From Streptomyces sp. NRRL S-37 (GTDB lineage Bacteria > Actinomycetota > Actinomycetes > Streptomycetales > Streptomycetaceae): 64,000 bases of DNA. Positions within the stretch are counted from its first letter, which is position 1, and every line of letters starts with the position of its first letter. The notes under the pieces are model-generated. The model made no database searches and was not told where the DNA came from. It saw only the letters and a list, made by a program, of their open reading frames with translations. The stretch is taken from positions 214,541 to 278,540 of the forward strand of contig NZ_JOIZ01000010.1 in the NCBI RefSeq assembly GCF_000721605.1, given 5' to 3'. The position numbers and the translations under genes were made by a program. Below are positions 44,134 to 52,800 of this stretch, one piece after another.

Positions 44134-44472
44134 TCAGAAGGCGAGCACGGGCAGCACCAGGACGGCGGCGACGGCGTTCAGAACGTCGAAGCCGGCCCAG
44201 TCCTCCGCGTCCGGATCGGCGGGCACGGAGGAGAACGTCGTCACTCCGGTGGCACAGGTGGCGGCCCGGCCGAGCCGCCGGGCGAGATGCGCGTGCCGGC
44301 CGCCGCGAGCACGCCCCACACCAGCAGTCCCGCGGTGATGCCACCCACCGTACGGAGTCCGTCCCGCCGGCCGGCGGCCACCGCCCGCTTGGTCGCGACG
44401 GCCATGTCCGGCCCGGGCACCATGGTCAGCACCGCCAGGACACCGAGGGCGGTCACGAACTGTAGGAGCATC
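44134..44472 (-). pseudogene. LysE/RhtB-family transporter remnant
   Basis: From ATG 44472 the frame gives MLLQFVTALGVLAVLTMVPGPD and AVATKRAVAAGRRDGLRTVGGITAGLLVWGVLAAAG, the first third of a LysE/RhtB amino-acid exporter. After about residue 64 the frame runs into GISPGG-type nonsense and stops at 44241. A shifted frame continues to 44134 with a hydrophobic segment. Full-length proteins are about 205 residues, so internal deletion and frameshift have destroyed it. Confidence 0.7.
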
Positions 44473-44620
44473 CCCGTAGTCTCACATCCGCGGCCCTGTG
44501 CCGGATCGTGACCCAGTGCGCGGGCCGCGGACGGGGCGGGCGACCGGTCCCGACGGCGACCCGAGCCCGCGTAACCATGCCGTCTTCGAAAAGTGGGGAC
44601 GCCACTCGACCGCGCCGTTT

Positions 44621-44637
44621 GATACCAGACAGGTATC
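44621..44637. promoter_or_regulatory. Operator palindrome of the RHH-Doc toxin-antitoxin operon
   Basis: GATACC-AGACA-GGTATC is a perfect 6-bp inverted repeat with a 5-bp spacer, ending 8 bp before the antitoxin ATG. Antitoxin-toxin autoregulation normally uses such a site. The right half can double as a -10 (TATCAT). Confidence 0.75.
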
Positions 44638-44645
44638 ATGGCTGC

Positions 44646-44840
44646 ATGGCGATGACACTCCGACTTCCCGACGACCTTGACGCGAAGCTCACCGAGCGAG
44701 CTCGTCGGGAGGGCCGCAGCAAGCAGGAACTTGCCATCGAGGCCATCCGTGAGGCCCAGGACCGGGCCGAGCTGAAGGTCGATGACGTTCTGGCCGAGCT
44801 GATGGACAGCGATGCGGAGATTCTGGACTACTTGAAGTGA
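44646..44840 (+). CDS. Ribbon-helix-helix antitoxin
   Basis: 64 residues: MAMTLRLPDDLDAKLTERAR and SKQELAIEAIREAQDRAE form the RHH strand and two helices of CopG/Arc-type antitoxins, followed by an acidic tail (DDVLAELMDSDAEILDYL) of the sort that neutralises toxins. Start at 44646 or 44652 (both ATG). The stop overlaps the toxin GTG (GTGA). Confidence 0.88.
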   Translation: MAMTLRLPDDLDAKLTERARREGRSKQELAIEAIREAQDRAELKVDDVLAELMDSDAEILDYLK

Positions 44841-45229
44841 CGAACGTGCGCTACGTCCAGATCGACGAGATCCTGGCCATCGCCCGCGCGGTCAACGGCA
44901 CCGAGCACAGCGTGCGCGACATGGGCCTCCTGGTGTCTGCGATCGAGCGGCCCCGGACGAATGTGTTCGGAGCCGAGCTGTATCCCACGCTGCACGAGAA
45001 GGCCGCGGCGCTGCTGCACTCCGTCGCCCGCAATCACGCGTTGATCGACGGCAACAAGCGCACCGCCTGGCTCGCCATGCGTGTCTTCCTGCGGTTCAAC
45101 GGCGTGAGCGCCGGTACCGTCCCGCCGCCCGTCTCCGTTGCCGGACCGTTCGTCGAGGACGTCGCGCAGGACAACGTCGATGTACCGGTCATCGCGAAGC
45201 ACCTGTCGGCCTGGTTTCCAGTGCTCTGA
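44837..45229 (+). CDS. Doc-type (Fic-fold) toxin
   Basis: 130 residues, the size of Phd-Doc toxins. The active-site loop HALIDGNKRTAWLAM corresponds to the Fic/Doc HxFx[D/E]GNKR motif, and SAIERP, NVFGAELYPTLHEKAAALLHSVARNH precede it as in the Doc family. Doc phosphorylates EF-Tu; the antitoxin encoded upstream blocks it. GTG start overlaps the antitoxin stop, giving a tight bicistronic unit. Confidence 0.9.
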   Translation: MTNVRYVQIDEILAIARAVNGTEHSVRDMGLLVSAIERPRTNVFGAELYPTLHEKAAALLHSVARNHALIDGNKRTAWLAMRVFLRFNGVSAGTVPPPVSVAGPFVEDVAQDNVDVPVIAKHLSAWFPVL

Positions 45230-45679
45230 CGTCCGACGTCGTGAGGCTCGGGGCGGAACGAGGCTCCGTGTGCGGTGCCGGCTTCCGGCAATCCGCCGGG
45301 CGGGCCGGTCCAGTCCTGCGGGGCGTCCGTTCAGCGGGTTGACGCGTATGGCGGCAGGCATCTCGACTTCCGGAGCCGAGCGGGCCCTGATCATGTTGTG
45401 CTCGCCGTGCTCGCCGCGCCGGTCATCACGGGGCATGTGGCGAAGTCGACGGGGTCCGACCGCCCGCGGTCACGCTGACCGATGGCGTACCGGTCCCTTG
45501 CCGAGCTCCTGTCGGCCTGGTTCCCCGTTCGACTGCTTCCGCGGGGGCTCCGCGGGCCGACCGGGGGTGCGGAAAGCTTTTTGCCGGGTACTCCGGCCTC
45601 CGCGACGACTCATGAGGTGTCCGAAACGGCGGCACCGGCCGCACGCCGCTGTCGGGTGCCCGACCGATGTGGAGGAGCG
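45230..45679. other. Intergenic stretch without a supported gene
   Basis: Several short frames occur on both strands but none has family features or a good start. A GGGTAC at 45586-45591, of the kind found at stress-sigma (SigB-type) -10 elements, lies about 90 bp before the SDR gene, but its -35 is poor. Confidence 0.4.
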
Positions 45680-46690
45680 ATGAACGGCACTGCACGGCAG
45701 ACGGTCGTGGTGACCGGGGCGAGCGCCGGGATCGGCCGGGCGACCGCCACGATGTTCGCCGCCCGTGGCGCCAGGGTCGCCCTGCTGGCCCGGGGACGCG
45801 CGGGCCTGGACGCCGCCGCGGCCGACGTGCGGGCGGCCGGCGGGCAGGCGCTGCCGATCGTCACCGACATGGCGGAATGGGACCAGGTGAAGACGGCCGC
45901 CCGCCGTGCAGAGGAGGAGCTCGGGCCGGTGGACGTCTGGGTGAACAACGCCTTCACGGCGGCCTTCGGCAAGTTCACCGACGTCACACCGGAGGAGTTC
46001 CTGCACGCCACGCGGTCGACGTACCTCGGCTATGTGCACGGCACCCGGGCGGCGCTGGACCACATGCTGCCGAGGGACAGCGGCGCGGTGGTGCAGGTGG
46101 GCTCCGCGCTCGCCTACCGGGGCATCCCGCTGCAGAGCGCGTACTGCGGCGCCAAGCACGCCATCCAGGGTTTCACCGAGTCCGTGCGCTGCGAGCTGCT
46201 GCACGACAGGTCCCGGGTGCGGGTCACCATGGTGCAGATGCCGGCCGTGAACACCCCGCAGTTCACCTGGCTGCGCACCCACCTGCCCCGCCACGCCCAG
46301 CCGGTGCCGCCGATCTACCAGCCCGAGCTGGCCGCCCGCGCCGTACTGCGCGCCGCCGACCACCCTCAGCGGCGCGAGTACTGGGTCGGGACGTCCACCG
46401 CGCTGACGCTGCTGGCCAACGCCGTCGTACCCGGCCTGCTCGACCGCTATCTGGCCCGTACCGGGATCGACTCCCAGCAGACCGACGCGCACCCGCGGCC
46501 CGAAGGGGACGGCAATCTCTTCACGCCGGCGGACGGCACGGAGGACTATGGGGCCCACGGCGTGTTCGACGACCGGGCCCACTCCTTCGACCCGCAGGTG
46601 TGGGCGAGCCGCCACGCGGGCACGGCGGCGGCCGTCGCGGGGCTGGCCGGCGCGACGTACGCGCTGCTGCGCCGCCGTGGCGGGAGCTGA
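45680..46690 (+). CDS. Short-chain dehydrogenase with C-terminal membrane tail
   Basis: 336 residues, about 80 longer than a classical SDR. TGASAGIGRATA is the cofactor glycine motif, NNAF replaces NNAG, and VGSALAYRGIPLQSAYCGAKHA holds the catalytic Ser, Tyr and Lys. The extension ends in a hydrophobic segment (AGTAAAVAGLAGATYALL) plus RRR, suggesting membrane attachment. GGAGGAG precedes the ATG at 45680. Substrate unknown; it is followed by a large flavoprotein of similar tail design. Confidence 0.88.
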   Translation: MNGTARQTVVVTGASAGIGRATATMFAARGARVALLARGRAGLDAAAADVRAAGGQALPIVTDMAEWDQVKTAARRAEEELGPVDVWVNNAFTAAFGKFTDVTPEEFLHATRSTYLGYVHGTRAALDHMLPRDSGAVVQVGSALAYRGIPLQSAYCGAKHAIQGFTESVRCELLHDRSRVRVTMVQMPAVNTPQFTWLRTHLPRHAQPVPPIYQPELAARAVLRAADHPQRREYWVGTSTALTLLANAVVPGLLDRYLARTGIDSQQTDAHPRPEGDGNLFTPADGTEDYGAHGVFDDRAHSFDPQVWASRHAGTAAAVAGLAGATYALLRRRGGS

Positions 46691-46724
46691 GGCACGTCAC
46701 TCGCCCCGGCCGAACGGGTCTCCC

Positions 46725-46751
46725 GGTTTGTGCGGGCCGAGCTTTGGATAC
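46725..46751 (+). promoter_or_regulatory. Possible SigB-type promoter of the FAD/FeS oxidase gene
   Basis: GGTTTG (46725-46730) and GGATAC (46746-46751), 15 bp apart, resemble the GTTT...GGGTAT elements of Streptomyces stress sigma factors. The ATG of the downstream gene is at 46826. Confidence 0.4.
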
Positions 46752-46825
46752 CCGGCCGGGGCAACACGGCCGGTGACCGCCCGTGGCATACCGGCGCACC
46801 CCTCGTCACCCGGTGGGAGTCGTTG

Positions 46826-49800
46826 ATGGACCCGGTCGATCTGCCCCTCCCCGTCGTCAGGCGCCCGCGGCAGCGGCCGGATGCGGCGGCTCTGGAGCGG
46901 GACCTGCGCTCCCGCGTCGACGGCGAGGTGCGGTTCGACGCGGGCACCCGGGCGGCGTACTCGACGGACGCCTCCAACTACCGGCAGGTGCCCGTCGGCG
47001 TGGTCGTCCCCCGTACGGTCGAGGCGGCCCGGGAGGCGGTGGCGGTGTGCCGGGAACACGGTGCGCCGCTGCTGTCACGGGGCGGCGGCACCAGCCTCGC
47101 CGGCGAGTGCTGCAACACCGCCGTGGTCCTGGACTGGACGAAGTACTGCGACCGACTGGTCTCCGTCGATGTGCGGAGCCGTCGCTGCGTGGTCGAGCCG
47201 GGCATCGTCCTGGACGACCTGAACCGCCGGCTCGCCGCACACGGCCTGATGTACGGCCCCAAGCCGGCCACCCATCCCAACTGCACGATCGGCGGGATGA
47301 TCGGCAACAACTCGTGCGGATCGACCGCCCAGGCGTACGGCAAGGTCGTCGACAACCTGCACCGCCTCGAGGTCCTCACCTACGACGGCGTCCGCATGTG
47401 GGTGGGCCGGACGGACGACGGCGAACTGCGACGGCTGACGGCCACCGACGGGCGCGTGGGGGAGCTGTACCGCGGCATGACCGCACTGCGCGACCGGTAC
47501 GCCGGCCTCGTCCGCGAACGCTACCCCGACATCCCGCGCCGGGTCTCCGGCTACAACCTCGACTCGCTCCTGCCCGAGCACGGATTCGACGTCGCCGGGC
47601 TGCTCACCGGATCCGAGTCCACCCTCGTCACCGTCCTGCACGCCGAACTCGCACTCGTCCCCGTCCCGCAGCACAGCGCGCTGGTCGTCCTCGGCTACGA
47701 GGACATCTGCCAGGCCGCCGACCACGTACCGGCCGTCCTCCGGCACGAACCGGCGGCACTGGAGGGCGTCGACCACCAACTGATCCACTTCGAGCAGAAG
47801 AAGCACCTCAACCCCGACGCGCTGAAGGAACTCCCCGACGGACGGGCCTATTTGATGGTGCAGCTGAACGGAGACACCCGCGAGGAGGTGGAGGAGCGGG
47901 CCAGGGCGCTCATCGCCGCGAAACCCGACGACGTCGACCACACCTGGTACGACGACCCGCGGCACATCGGAGAACTGTGGAGGGTGCGCGAGTCCGGGCT
48001 CGGCGCGACCGCGCACGTCCCCGGGCAGCCGGACACCTGGGAGGGCTGGGAGGACTCGGCCGTGCCGGTGGACCGCCTCGGCGACTACCTGCGCGACCTC
48101 AAGCGTCTGTACGAGGAGTTCGACTACGGGCACCCCTCGGTCTACGGCCACTTCGGCCACGGCTGCGTCCACACCCGCATCCCCTTCGACCTGGAATCGG
48201 AGGAGGGGATCGCCCGGATGCGGGCGTTCGTGGAACGCGCCGCCGACCTCGTCGTCTCCTACGGCGGGTCGCTGTCCGGCGAGCACGGGGACGGCCAGGC
48301 CCGGGGCGAGCTGCTGGAGAAGATGTTCGGGCCGGAACTCATCGAGGGGTTCGAGCGGCTGAAGGGCCTGTTCGACCCGGACAACCGCATGAACCCGGGA
48401 AAGATCGTCGTGCCCTACCGGCTCGACGAGAACCTGCGCCTCGGCGCCCACCACCTGCCCTGGGAACCCGGCACCGTCTTCTCCTACCCGCACGACGACG
48501 GCAAGTTCAGCCGGGCCGCCACCCGCTGCGTCGGCGTGGGCAAGTGCCGTTCCTCGGAAGGCGGGGTGATGTGCCCCAGCTACCGGGCCACCCGCGAGGA
48601 GGAGCACTCCACCCGGGGCCGCGCCCGCCTGCTGTTCGAGATGGTCAACAATGAGGGCGACTCCCCGGTGACGGACGGCTGGCGCTCCGACGCGGTGCAC
48701 GACGCCCTCGACCTGTGCCTCGCCTGCAAGGGCTGCAAGACGGACTGTCCGGTCAACGTCGACATGGCCACCTACAAGGCCGAGTTCCTGCACCACCACT
48801 ACAAGGGGCGGCTGCGGCCGCTCGCCCACTACTCGATGGGCTGGCTGCCCGCCCTCGCACGAGCCGTCGCGCTCGCTCCGCGCACCGTCAACGCCTTGGC
48901 GTCCGTGCCCTGGACGGCGCGGGCGGCGAAGGCGCTGGGCGGGGTGGCGCCCGAGCGGGACGTGCCGGTCTTCGCCGAACAACGCTTCACCGACTGGTGG
49001 CGTGAGCGGGGCGGGCCGCGCGGTGACGGGCGGCGGGGCGAGGTCGTGGTCTGGCCCGACACCTTCACCGACCACTTCCACCCCGCCGTCGGCCGTGCCG
49101 CCGTCGAAATCCTGGAAGCGGCCGGATTCCGGGTCAAGGTCCCCGACCGTGCGGTCTGCTGCGGGCTGACATGGATCTCCACGGGGCAACTGGCCGTCGC
49201 GCGACGGGTTCTGCGCCACACCCTCGACGTGCTCCGCGAGGACCTGCGCCGGGGCACCCCCGTCGTCGGTCTGGAACCGAGCTGCACCGCCGTCTTCCGT
49301 GCCGACGCCGTGGAACTGCTGCCGAAGGACCCGGACGTGGAGCGGCTGCGCGACCGGACCAGGACGCTCGCCGAACTCCTCCTGGAACGCGCCGACGACT
49401 GGCGGCTGCCCCGGGTCGACGCCCGGGCGGTCGTCCAGCGCCACTGCCACCAGTACGCCGTCATGGGCTTCGACGCCGACCGCGAGATACTCCAGCGTGC
49501 CGGGGTCGACGCCGACGTCCTGGACGCCGGATGCTGCGGGCTGGCCGGCAACTTCGGCTTCGAGAAAGGCCATTACGACGTGTCCATGGCCTGTGCCGAG
49601 GCCGGGCTGCTGCCCGCCGTGCGCCAGGCCGACGACTCGACCCTGGTCCTCGCCGACGGTTTCAGCTGCCGTACGCAGGTCGATCAGGCCGGCACCGGAC
49701 GCACCCCCCTGCACCTCGCGGAGGTCCTCGCGGCCGGCCTGCACGGGAGGGAGCCCGTGGCGGACCGGCCCGCTCCTCCACGACGACGCGCACTGCTGCC

Positions 49801-49864
49801 GCCGGCGGCCGCGGGCGCCGCCCTGCTCGTGGCCGGCTTCGTGGCCCGACGTCTCCGGGCGTGA
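46826..49864 (+). CDS. FAD-linked oxidase fused to a 4Fe-4S (GlcD-GlcF type) domain
   Basis: 1012 residues. FAD-binding (PCMH) region about 55-260 with GGGTSLAGECCN and IGGMIGNNSCGS, then the FAD-linked C-terminal domain to about 540 (SVYGHFGHGCVHTRI, SGEHGDGQARGELL). Two ferredoxin motifs: CVGVGKCRSSEGGVMCPS and CLACKGCKTDCPV. Two CCG-type motifs (VCCGLTW, GCCGLAGNFGFEKGHYD) form a heterodisulphide-reductase-like domain. The end is a hydrophobic tail with RRLRA. It oxidises a 2-hydroxyacid such as D-lactate or glycolate to the quinone pool. GGTGGGAG precedes the ATG. Confidence 0.92.
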   Translation: MDPVDLPLPVVRRPRQRPDAAALERDLRSRVDGEVRFDAGTRAAYSTDASNYRQVPVGVVVPRTVEAAREAVAVCREHGAPLLSRGGGTSLAGECCNTAVVLDWTKYCDRLVSVDVRSRRCVVEPGIVLDDLNRRLAAHGLMYGPKPATHPNCTIGGMIGNNSCGSTAQAYGKVVDNLHRLEVLTYDGVRMWVGRTDDGELRRLTATDGRVGELYRGMTALRDRYAGLVRERYPDIPRRVSGYNLDSLLPEHGFDVAGLLTGSESTLVTVLHAELALVPVPQHSALVVLGYEDICQAADHVPAVLRHEPAALEGVDHQLIHFEQKKHLNPDALKELPDGRAYLMVQLNGDTREEVEERARALIAAKPDDVDHTWYDDPRHIGELWRVRESGLGATAHVPGQPDTWEGWEDSAVPVDRLGDYLRDLKRLYEEFDYGHPSVYGHFGHGCVHTRIPFDLESEEGIARMRAFVERAADLVVSYGGSLSGEHGDGQARGELLEKMFGPELIEGFERLKGLFDPDNRMNPGKIVVPYRLDENLRLGAHHLPWEPGTVFSYPHDDGKFSRAATRCVGVGKCRSSEGGVMCPSYRATREEEHSTRGRARLLFEMVNNEGDSPVTDGWRSDAVHDALDLCLACKGCKTDCPVNVDMATYKAEFLHHHYKGRLRPLAHYSMGWLPALARAVALAPRTVNALASVPWTARAAKALGGVAPERDVPVFAEQRFTDWWRERGGPRGDGRRGEVVVWPDTFTDHFHPAVGRAAVEILEAAGFRVKVPDRAVCCGLTWISTGQLAVARRVLRHTLDVLREDLRRGTPVVGLEPSCTAVFRADAVELLPKDPDVERLRDRTRTLAELLLERADDWRLPRVDARAVVQRHCHQYAVMGFDADREILQRAGVDADVLDAGCCGLAGNFGFEKGHYDVSMACAEAGLLPAVRQADDSTLVLADGFSCRTQVDQAGTGRTPLHLAEVLAAGLHGREPVADRPAPPRRRALLPPAAAGAALLVAGFVARRLRA

Positions 49865-49867
49865 CGT

Positions 49868-51667
49868 TCACCAGCCGTCGGACGACGGCGCCTGAGGGCC
49901 GCGGCCGAACCGTGCCGAGCACTCCAGCAGCAGCGCGTGGACGAACCCCTGCGGCAGATTGCCGCGCAACTGGCGCTGCGCCACGTCGTACTCCTCGGCG
50001 AACAGCCCGGTGGGCCCACAGGCCGAACGGGTCCGCTCGAACCACCGCGCCGCCTCGGTGTGCGCACCCTGTGCGTGGGCGGCCAGCGCCATCGTGAAGC
50101 CGCACAGCAGGAACGCGCCCTCCGCGTCGCCCAGCGGCTCGTCCCCGTGCCGGAAGCGGTAGACGTAGCCGTCCTCCGCCAGCCGGCGCACGACCTGCGA
50201 GCGGGTGCGGGAGAAGCTGGGATCGTCACGCGGCACCGCTCCCCGGGCCAACGGCAGCAGAAGCGCCGCCTCCGGCCCGGTGTCGTCCTCGGCGCGCTGC
50301 CAGTGGCCGTCGGGATGGAGGCAGCGTGACCTGGTGGCGTCCAGGATGCGGTCGGCCAGGCGCGCCCAGTCGGCCGACGCGGGAGTGCGCAGCTCCCGGG
50401 ACAGCTCGCGCAACCCGGTGACGCAGCAGAGGCGGGAGTGGGTCCACCAGCGGTTCTCCAGCTCCCACAGCCCGGCGTCCGGCTGCGTCCAGCGGTCCGC
50501 GACCGCTTCGGCGGCCAGGGCGGCGGCCTCGGCCGCCCGGGCGTCCAGGACGCCGTGACGGGCGGCCGCGGCGAACAGCTGGAGTGCCTCCCCGAAGACG
50601 TCGAGCTGGAACTGGCGGCCCGCACGGTTGCCGGTCCGGTCGATGCCGCCGGGGTAGCCCGCGTAGGGCAGGCGGCGTTCGGACGGCAACGGCCCGCCGT
50701 CCACCGTGTAGGCGGGACGCAGGTCGCCGCCGTCCTCCAGGAGGCGGTCGGCGACGAAGCGCACCGCGCGCTCCAGCAGGGGGTGCGGGCCGTGTGCGGC
50801 GACCGCGAGGCCGGCGTAGCACTGGTCGCGGACCCAGGCGTACCGGTAGTCGTAGTCGCGTCCGGTGTCGGCGCGTTCGGGCAGCGAGGTGGTGGCCGCG
50901 GCGACCATGCCCCCGGTGGTACTGGTCAGCCCGTTCAATACCGCGTACGCCATGCGGGTGTCGCGGGGGGCGGCGGTGTCCGAGCAGTCCGGCACGGCCC
51001 GCCCCCACCACCGTTCGGTGGCGTTCCACAGGGCCGGCGCGGCGAGGGGAGCGCTCTGCGGCCGGGTGGCGAGGTCCAGGACCAGGTCGTGGGTGCCGCC
51101 CTCCGGCAGGCGCAGCCGGGCGTGCAGCCCGCCGCCCGGAGCCGGCCGGGCCTCCCCGGCTCCGGCGAGCCTCACGTGCAGGGCACCGGAGCGCGCCCGC
51201 CAGGTGCCGTCGCTCTCCTGCCGCAGCCCGGTCATGGGCCGCTCCCCGTAGTCGGCGCGCACGTCGAGGTCGACGTCGACGACGGCGGCGCCCCGGACGG
51301 CACGGATCTGCCGGAGCAGCACCACGCGGCCGGTGTCGGCCGGGACCGCCAGGGCCTCCCGGCAGGAGACGATGCCGTCGGCGGTGACCCACCGGCTGAC
51401 CCGGATGAGCGTGCCGTCCTCGTAGGAGCCGCCCCACACGTTCCACCGGTCGGCGGGACGGACCCGGAACCGGCCGGGGCCGCCCAGGAGGCCGTTGAAG
51501 ACGGCGCCGTCGTGCCAGGCGGGCGCGCACAGCCAGGCGATCCCTCCGCGCGGATCGACGAGGGCCCCGCGCTCCCCGTCGGCGATCAGGGCGTAGTCGC
51601 GCAGTGCCCAGGGGCTGTCCGCCCCGGCGGCCGTGGCCGCGTCGTCGGGCGTGCCGGGCCGGGTCAT
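49868..51667 (-). CDS. Glycoside hydrolase family 15 (glucoamylase/trehalase-like)
   Basis: 599 residues. N-terminal beta domain begins with LRDYALIADGERGALVDPRGGIAWLCAPAWHDGAVFNGLLGG, then the (alpha/alpha)6 barrel with RDYDYRYAWVRDQCYAGLAVAAHG and the C-terminal GNLPQGFVHALLLECSARFG, both family hallmarks. It hydrolyses alpha-glucosidic bonds; trehalase activity is known in actinomycete members. It converges on the FAD oxidase gene with 3 bp between stops, leaving no room for a terminator. Its start overlaps the following enolase-superfamily stop region (ATG within GTCATG). Confidence 0.9.
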   Translation of the reverse strand: MTRPGTPDDAATAAGADSPWALRDYALIADGERGALVDPRGGIAWLCAPAWHDGAVFNGLLGGPGRFRVRPADRWNVWGGSYEDGTLIRVSRWVTADGIVSCREALAVPADTGRVVLLRQIRAVRGAAVVDVDLDVRADYGERPMTGLRQESDGTWRARSGALHVRLAGAGEARPAPGGGLHARLRLPEGGTHDLVLDLATRPQSAPLAAPALWNATERWWGRAVPDCSDTAAPRDTRMAYAVLNGLTSTTGGMVAAATTSLPERADTGRDYDYRYAWVRDQCYAGLAVAAHGPHPLLERAVRFVADRLLEDGGDLRPAYTVDGGPLPSERRLPYAGYPGGIDRTGNRAGRQFQLDVFGEALQLFAAAARHGVLDARAAEAAALAAEAVADRWTQPDAGLWELENRWWTHSRLCCVTGLRELSRELRTPASADWARLADRILDATRSRCLHPDGHWQRAEDDTGPEAALLLPLARGAVPRDDPSFSRTRSQVVRRLAEDGYVYRFRHGDEPLGDAEGAFLLCGFTMALAAHAQGAHTEAARWFERTRSACGPTGLFAEEYDVAQRQLRGNLPQGFVHALLLECSARFGRGPQAPSSDGW

Positions 51668-52800
51668 GCGATGCGGTAGGGGTCGGCGGCCGCCCGGTCC
51701 AGGGTGAGACCGTGGCCCGGCTCACCGGAGGCGCCGGGGGAGACGGTGCCGCCCCGCGGGTCCAGGGTGCCGTGGAACAGCATGGTCTCGATGCGGACGT
51801 GGTCGTGGAACCACTCCAGGTGCCGGGTGTTGGGTACGGCGGCGGCGACGTGGGCGTGCAGGTGCGGGGCGCAGTGGCCCGAGATGTGCAGCCCCAGTCC
51901 CTCGGCCACGGCCGCGGCGCGGAGCCACACCGTGACGCCGCCGCAGCGGGTGACGTCGGCCTGGAGACAGTCGACGGCTCCCGAGGCGGCCATCCGCGTG
52001 AGATACGGCAGGTCGTAGCCGTACTCACCGGCCGCGACATCGGGGGTGACCGCGTCGCGCACCGCGCGCAGCCCGGTCAGGTCGTCGGAGGAGACCGGCT
52101 CCTCCAGCCAGGTGACGCCGAGGCCGGCCAGGGACGCCGCCATGCGCACGGCCTGTTTGCGGGTGTAGCCGCCGTTCGCGTCGACGTACAGTTCGGCGGT
52201 GTCGCCCACGGTACGGCGGGCCAGCACGGTGCGGTGCAGGTCGCGGGACTCGTCGCGCCCCCAGGACTCGGCGACCTTGATCTTCACGCGGTCGATGCCC
52301 TGGCCGCTCCAGCCGCGCAGCTGCTCTTCGAGCTGTGCGTCGTCGTAGGGGGTGAGGCCGCCGCTGCCGTACACCGCGACCTCCTCGCGGGCCGCGCCCA
52401 GCAGACGTACCAGGGGCAGGTCCAGCAGGCGCGCCTTGAGGTCCCACAGGGCGGTGTCGACGGCGGAGACGGCCCCGGCGGCGATGCCGGGCCTGCCCGC
52501 GTTGCGCAGGGCCCGGCTCATCCGGTCGTTGGCGGCGGGCACGTCGAAGGCGTCGTGTCCGACGACGAGGTCCGCCAGCTCGTGCGCGACGACGGGGGCG
52601 GCGGCGGACGAGCCGTAGGTGAAACCGAGGCCCGTCACGTCGGCCGCGGTGGCCTCCACCAGCACCAAGGTCGTCGCGTCCCAGGTCAGGGTCGCGTCGC
52701 CGCCGGGCAGATCGGTGGGGACCCGGTACACGGAGACGGCCGGGCGCTCCACGACGGGCCCGTCGTGGAGCGCCCGGCCGTGCGGTGTCCTCCGGGTCAC
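51664..52800 (-). CDS. Enolase-superfamily dehydratase/racemase (mandelate racemase subgroup)
   Basis: 378 residues. Barrel motifs in order: VKIKVAES (catalytic Lys pair), YVDANGGYTRKQ (metal Asp), WLEEPVSSDD (metal Glu), AAGEYGYDLPY (metal Glu), and ISGHCAPHLHAHVAAA (His). This set fits mandelate-racemase-like sugar-acid dehydratases or epimerases. The GTG start overlaps the stop of the upstream pyruvate-oxidase-like gene, and its own stop overlaps the GH15 gene, forming a three-gene operon. Substrate not deducible. Confidence 0.88.
   Translation of the reverse strand: MTRRTPHGRALHDGPVVERPAVSVYRVPTDLPGGDATLTWDATTLVLVEATAADVTGLGFTYGSSAAAPVVAHELADLVVGHDAFDVPAANDRMSRALRNAGRPGIAAGAVSAVDTALWDLKARLLDLPLVRLLGAAREEVAVYGSGGLTPYDDAQLEEQLRGWSGQGIDRVKIKVAESWGRDESRDLHRTVLARRTVGDTAELYVDANGGYTRKQAVRMAASLAGLGVTWLEEPVSSDDLTGLRAVRDAVTPDVAAGEYGYDLPYLTRMAASGAVDCLQADVTRCGGVTVWLRAAAVAEGLGLHISGHCAPHLHAHVAAAVPNTRHLEWFHDHVRIETMLFHGTLDPRGGTVSPGASGEPGHGLTLDRAAADPYRIA

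Noticed and set aside
45275..45680. Short open frames between the Doc toxin and the SDR gene
   Set aside because: No start signals, family resemblance or conserved pattern; likely chance frames.
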